In this document: positions 6,078-7,527 of the stretch, one piece after another
How positions within the stretch are numbered: position 1 is the first letter of the stretch
Layout of the letters: the number at the start of each line of letters is the position of its first letter
Assembly: GCA_029778935.1 (NCBI GenBank)
Contig: JAKPBM010000342.1
Span: forward strand, 1 to 7,527
Length of the DNA stretch: 7,527 bases
Reading direction: 5' to 3'
Origin: Bacillota bacterium
Lineage (GTDB): Bacteria > Bacillota > Clostridia > Oscillospirales > QAMX01
Notes under the pieces: model-generated
What the model was told of the DNA's origin: nothing
Databases searched by the model: none
The model's input: the letters and a program-made list of their open reading frames with translations, nothing else
Made by a program: the position numbers and the translations under genes

Positions 6078-6166
6078 GCGGATTTGCAGACCGGCGCAGA
6101 AACCGGAATTGTCCGACGCGCGGATGTGGCGCATCGGAAAGATTCCACGCACGCCCGCAAATCCGC
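6078..6166 (-). ncRNA. Candidate structured RNA (three-way junction) in ferritin 3' region
   Basis: Read on the minus strand, GCGGATTTGC (6166-6157) pairs with GCAAATCCGC (6087-6078) and the helix extends about four more pairs with wobbles. Enclosed are a 10-bp hairpin TCCGATGCGC/GCGCGTCGGA (6138-6129 with 6121-6112) and a small CCGG/CCGG hairpin. In the large inner hairpin one pair is G-U on the minus strand but a C-A mismatch on the plus strand, which favours minus-strand RNA. It would lie in the ferritin 3' untranslated region, ahead of the bidirectional terminator. No known family is recognised; a small mobile repeat is an alternative. The rest of the 5957-6204 gap shows no supportable gene. 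Confidence 0.4.
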
Positions 6167-6204
6167 CCACGATCCTCTGCCCAACCCGTGATACGCTTGC
6201 CGTA

Positions 6205-6720
6205 TTAGTCCAGCACCAGCGTGGGGGCGGCGTAGACGCGGGCGCCCAGCTCCTGATCCAGCAGGTACAGGCTCTTGGGGTCGTCGCCGAACAGCTCAAA
6301 CTTGCGGATGAGGTCGGTAGCGTTTTTCTCTTCTTCGCCCTGCTCTTTGATAAACCAGTTCAAAAACTCGATGGTGCGGTAGTCGCGGGCTTCCAAGGCG
6401 GCGGCGTAAATATTGTTGATGGAAGCGGTCACCTTCTGCTCATGGGCCAGCGAGGTTACAAGCGGCTTTTTGTAATTGTCAAACTCTGCGTCGGGGGCGT
6501 CGATGGCGCTGAAGGTGACGCGGTGGCCGTTGTTCTGCAGATAGGTGCGGAACAGCATGGCGTGGTCTCTTTCTTCCTGGGCCTGCACGTAGAACCAGTT
6601 GGCAAAGCCGTCTAACCCCTCGTCGGTGTAGTAGTTGGAGATAGCCAGGTACAGATAGGCCGAGTAAAATTCCTTGTTAATCTGCTCGTTCAGCAAGGCG
6701 GATACTTCTTTGGTAAGCAT
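6205..6720 (-). CDS. ftnA: Ferritin, non-haem (FtnA type)
   Basis: This cytoplasmic iron-storage protein of 171 aa would assemble into a 24-subunit cage, oxidise Fe(II) at the ferroxidase centre and store ferric mineral. All expected ligands fall at the same numbers as in E. coli FtnA: E17, E50, H53, E94, Q127 and E130, plus site-C residues E49, E126 and E129. It lacks a haem-ligand Met typical of bacterioferritin. The start is set by AAGGAGGT about 6 nt upstream. It lies directly downstream of sigE on the same strand but has its own promoter in the 66-bp gap, so it need not depend on sporulation. The transcript probably ends at the hairpin at 5922-5956. Confidence 0.96.
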   Translation of the reverse strand: MLTKEVSALLNEQINKEFYSAYLYLAISNYYTDEGLDGFANWFYVQAQEERDHAMLFRTYLQNNGHRVTFSAIDAPDAEFDNYKKPLVTSLAHEQKVTASINNIYAAALEARDYRTIEFLNWFIKEQGEEEKNATDLIRKFELFGDDPKSLYLLDQELGARVYAAPTLVLD

Positions 6721-6746
6721 AATTTAACCTCCTTGGCTTTTCTTCC

Positions 6747-6775
6747 ATTATATACCAGCTGACTCCATTTTGCAA
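6747..6775 (-). promoter_or_regulatory. Sigma-A-like promoter of the ferritin gene
   Basis: On the minus strand TTGCAA (6770-6775) and TATAAT (6747-6752) are 17 bp apart, 12 nt downstream of the sigE stop codon. A perfect -10 with a good -35 indicates vegetative expression. No clear Fur or PerR box was seen around it. No terminator separates it from sigE, so sigE read-through into ferritin is possible. Confidence 0.8.
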
Positions 6776-6786
6776 GGAAGAACTTC

Positions 6787-7497
6787 TCAAAGCATTTTCT
6801 GGATCTCCTTGCGCAGGCGGTAGATAATGCGCTTTTCCAGCCGGGATATGTACGACTGGGAAATGCCCAGCATGTCGGCCACTTCCTTTTGGGTCTTTTC
6901 CGGCCGGCCGGACAGACCAAAGCGCAGGGAGATAATACTTCTCTCTCTCGGGCCGAGCTTTTCCAATGCCGAGGCAAGCAGCTGCCGGTCCACTTCCTCG
7001 TCCAGCAGTGTCAGCGCGTCTTCCTCGTCGCCGCTTAACACGTCGGAAAGCAGCAGCTCGTTGCCGTCCCAGTCGACGTTTAGCGGCTCGTCAATGGAAA
7101 ATTCGTTCTTCTGGCCGGCGGTTTTGCGCAGGTACATCAAGATTTCGTTTTCAATGCAGCGGGAAGCGTAGGTGGCCAGTTTGATGTTCCGCTCGGGGCA
7201 GAAGGTGTTGATGGCCTTAATCAGGCCGATGGTGCCGATGGAGATTAAGTCTTCGATGTTGACGCCGGTGTTTTCAAATTTCCGGGCGATATAGACCACC
7301 AGGCGCAGGTTGTGCTCAATCAAAACGCGGCGCACGTGCTCGTTGTCCGTGTAGAAGCGGCTGAGCAGGTAGGCCTCTTCCTCCGCGGACAAAGGAGGGG
7401 GCAGCGTTTCGCTTCCCCCGATGTACAGGATCGGCTCAGGCTCTCTGTGAAACAGCCTGTTCCAAAGGGATTTCAGCCAAAGTAGGAACTTTCGCAT
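6787..7497 (-). CDS. sigE: Sporulation sigma factor E (mother cell), pro-form
   Basis: This 236-aa protein directs early mother-cell transcription in sporulation. It matches SigE along its whole length: a hydrophobic/basic pro-sequence at residues 1-24, then [13 protein letters not shown], region 2 ([29 protein letters not shown] split around 63-91, and [19 protein letters not shown]), [15 protein letters not shown], and region 4 ending [18 protein letters not shown]. By family knowledge it is inactive until SpoIIGA removes the pro-sequence at the inner membrane; by alignment mature protein would begin near Tyr25. AAAGGA lies 10 nt upstream of the ATG. spoIIGA would be expected just beyond the right edge, and a TAA near the end of the window could be its stop, but that is not provable. 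The usual next gene sigG is absent; ferritin follows instead. Confidence 0.97.
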   Translation of the reverse strand: MRKFLLWLKSLWNRLFHREPEPILYIGGSETLPPPLSAEEEAYLLSRFYTDNEHVRRVLIEHNLRLVVYIARKFENTGVNIEDLISIGTIGLIKAINTFCPERNIKLATYASRCIENEILMYLRKTAGQKNEFSIDEPLNVDWDGNELLLSDVLSGDEEDALTLLDEEVDRQLLASALEKLGPRERSIISLRFGLSGRPEKTQKEVADMLGISQSYISRLEKRIIYRLRKEIQKML

Positions 7498-7527
7498 TCG
7501 GCCCGCATCCTTTCTCCGTTATCCGGC

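Noticed and set aside
5915..6299. Minus-strand open frames in the gap right of the 5922-5956 terminator
   Set aside because: They overlap the terminator or ferritin, are rich in Arg/Ser/Pro as in chance frames, and lack ribosome sites.
6067..6615. Plus-strand frame opposite ferritin
   Set aside because: It is antisense to a complete ferritin with all ligands conserved and shows no domain of its own.
1..7527. CRISPR arrays, tRNA or rRNA genes, insertion sequences
   Set aside because: No regularly spaced repeats, no cloverleaf or ribosomal RNA sequence, and no transposase were seen.

Overview
The window looks like chromosome of a moderately GC-rich, endospore-forming Clostridia member, most like the Oscillospiraceae/Ruminococcaceae group. 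The evidence is a clear sporulation sigma-E with its pro-sequence, a clostridial-type type IIA topoisomerase B subunit, AAGGAGG-type ribosome binding sites and textbook sigma-A promoters. No genus can be named from the sequence alone.

Layout from left to right: (1) 72-2182, a complete transcription unit with promoter, a divergent GyrB/ParE-type subunit (+) and an intrinsic terminator; no A-subunit gene is visible beside it. (2) 2183-2364, a gene-free gap with a run of hairpins. (3) 2365-5956, a block made only of regulators. On the minus strand is an XRE repressor with an S24/LexA-like C-terminal domain whose cleavage site and catalytic lysine look lost. Divergent from it are three plus-strand genes: an HTH protein with a CxxC...CxxC tail, an overlapping sigma-region-4/ArpU-like protein, and a 551-aa protein joining an ECF-type sigma factor to a long unrecognised C-terminal region. 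A strong intrinsic terminator closes the block. (4) 5957-6204, gap whose minus-strand RNA can fold into a three-way junction. (5) 6205-6775, ferritin (-) with its own promoter. (6) 6787-7497, sigE (-), running off towards where spoIIGA would be expected.

The most interesting part is the regulator block. The divergent promoters each carry a palindrome of the form TACT-N3-AGTA inside the 17-bp spacer between -35 and -10. An exact 13-bp copy of the stronger site recurs 276 bp downstream inside the first plus-strand gene. My reading (inference) is an autoregulated genetic switch: the S24-like repressor, probably unable to cleave itself, holds both promoters off, and release leads to two small regulators and perhaps to the sigma fusion. 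No effector genes, integrase or phage structural genes are visible, so the output must lie elsewhere in the genome.
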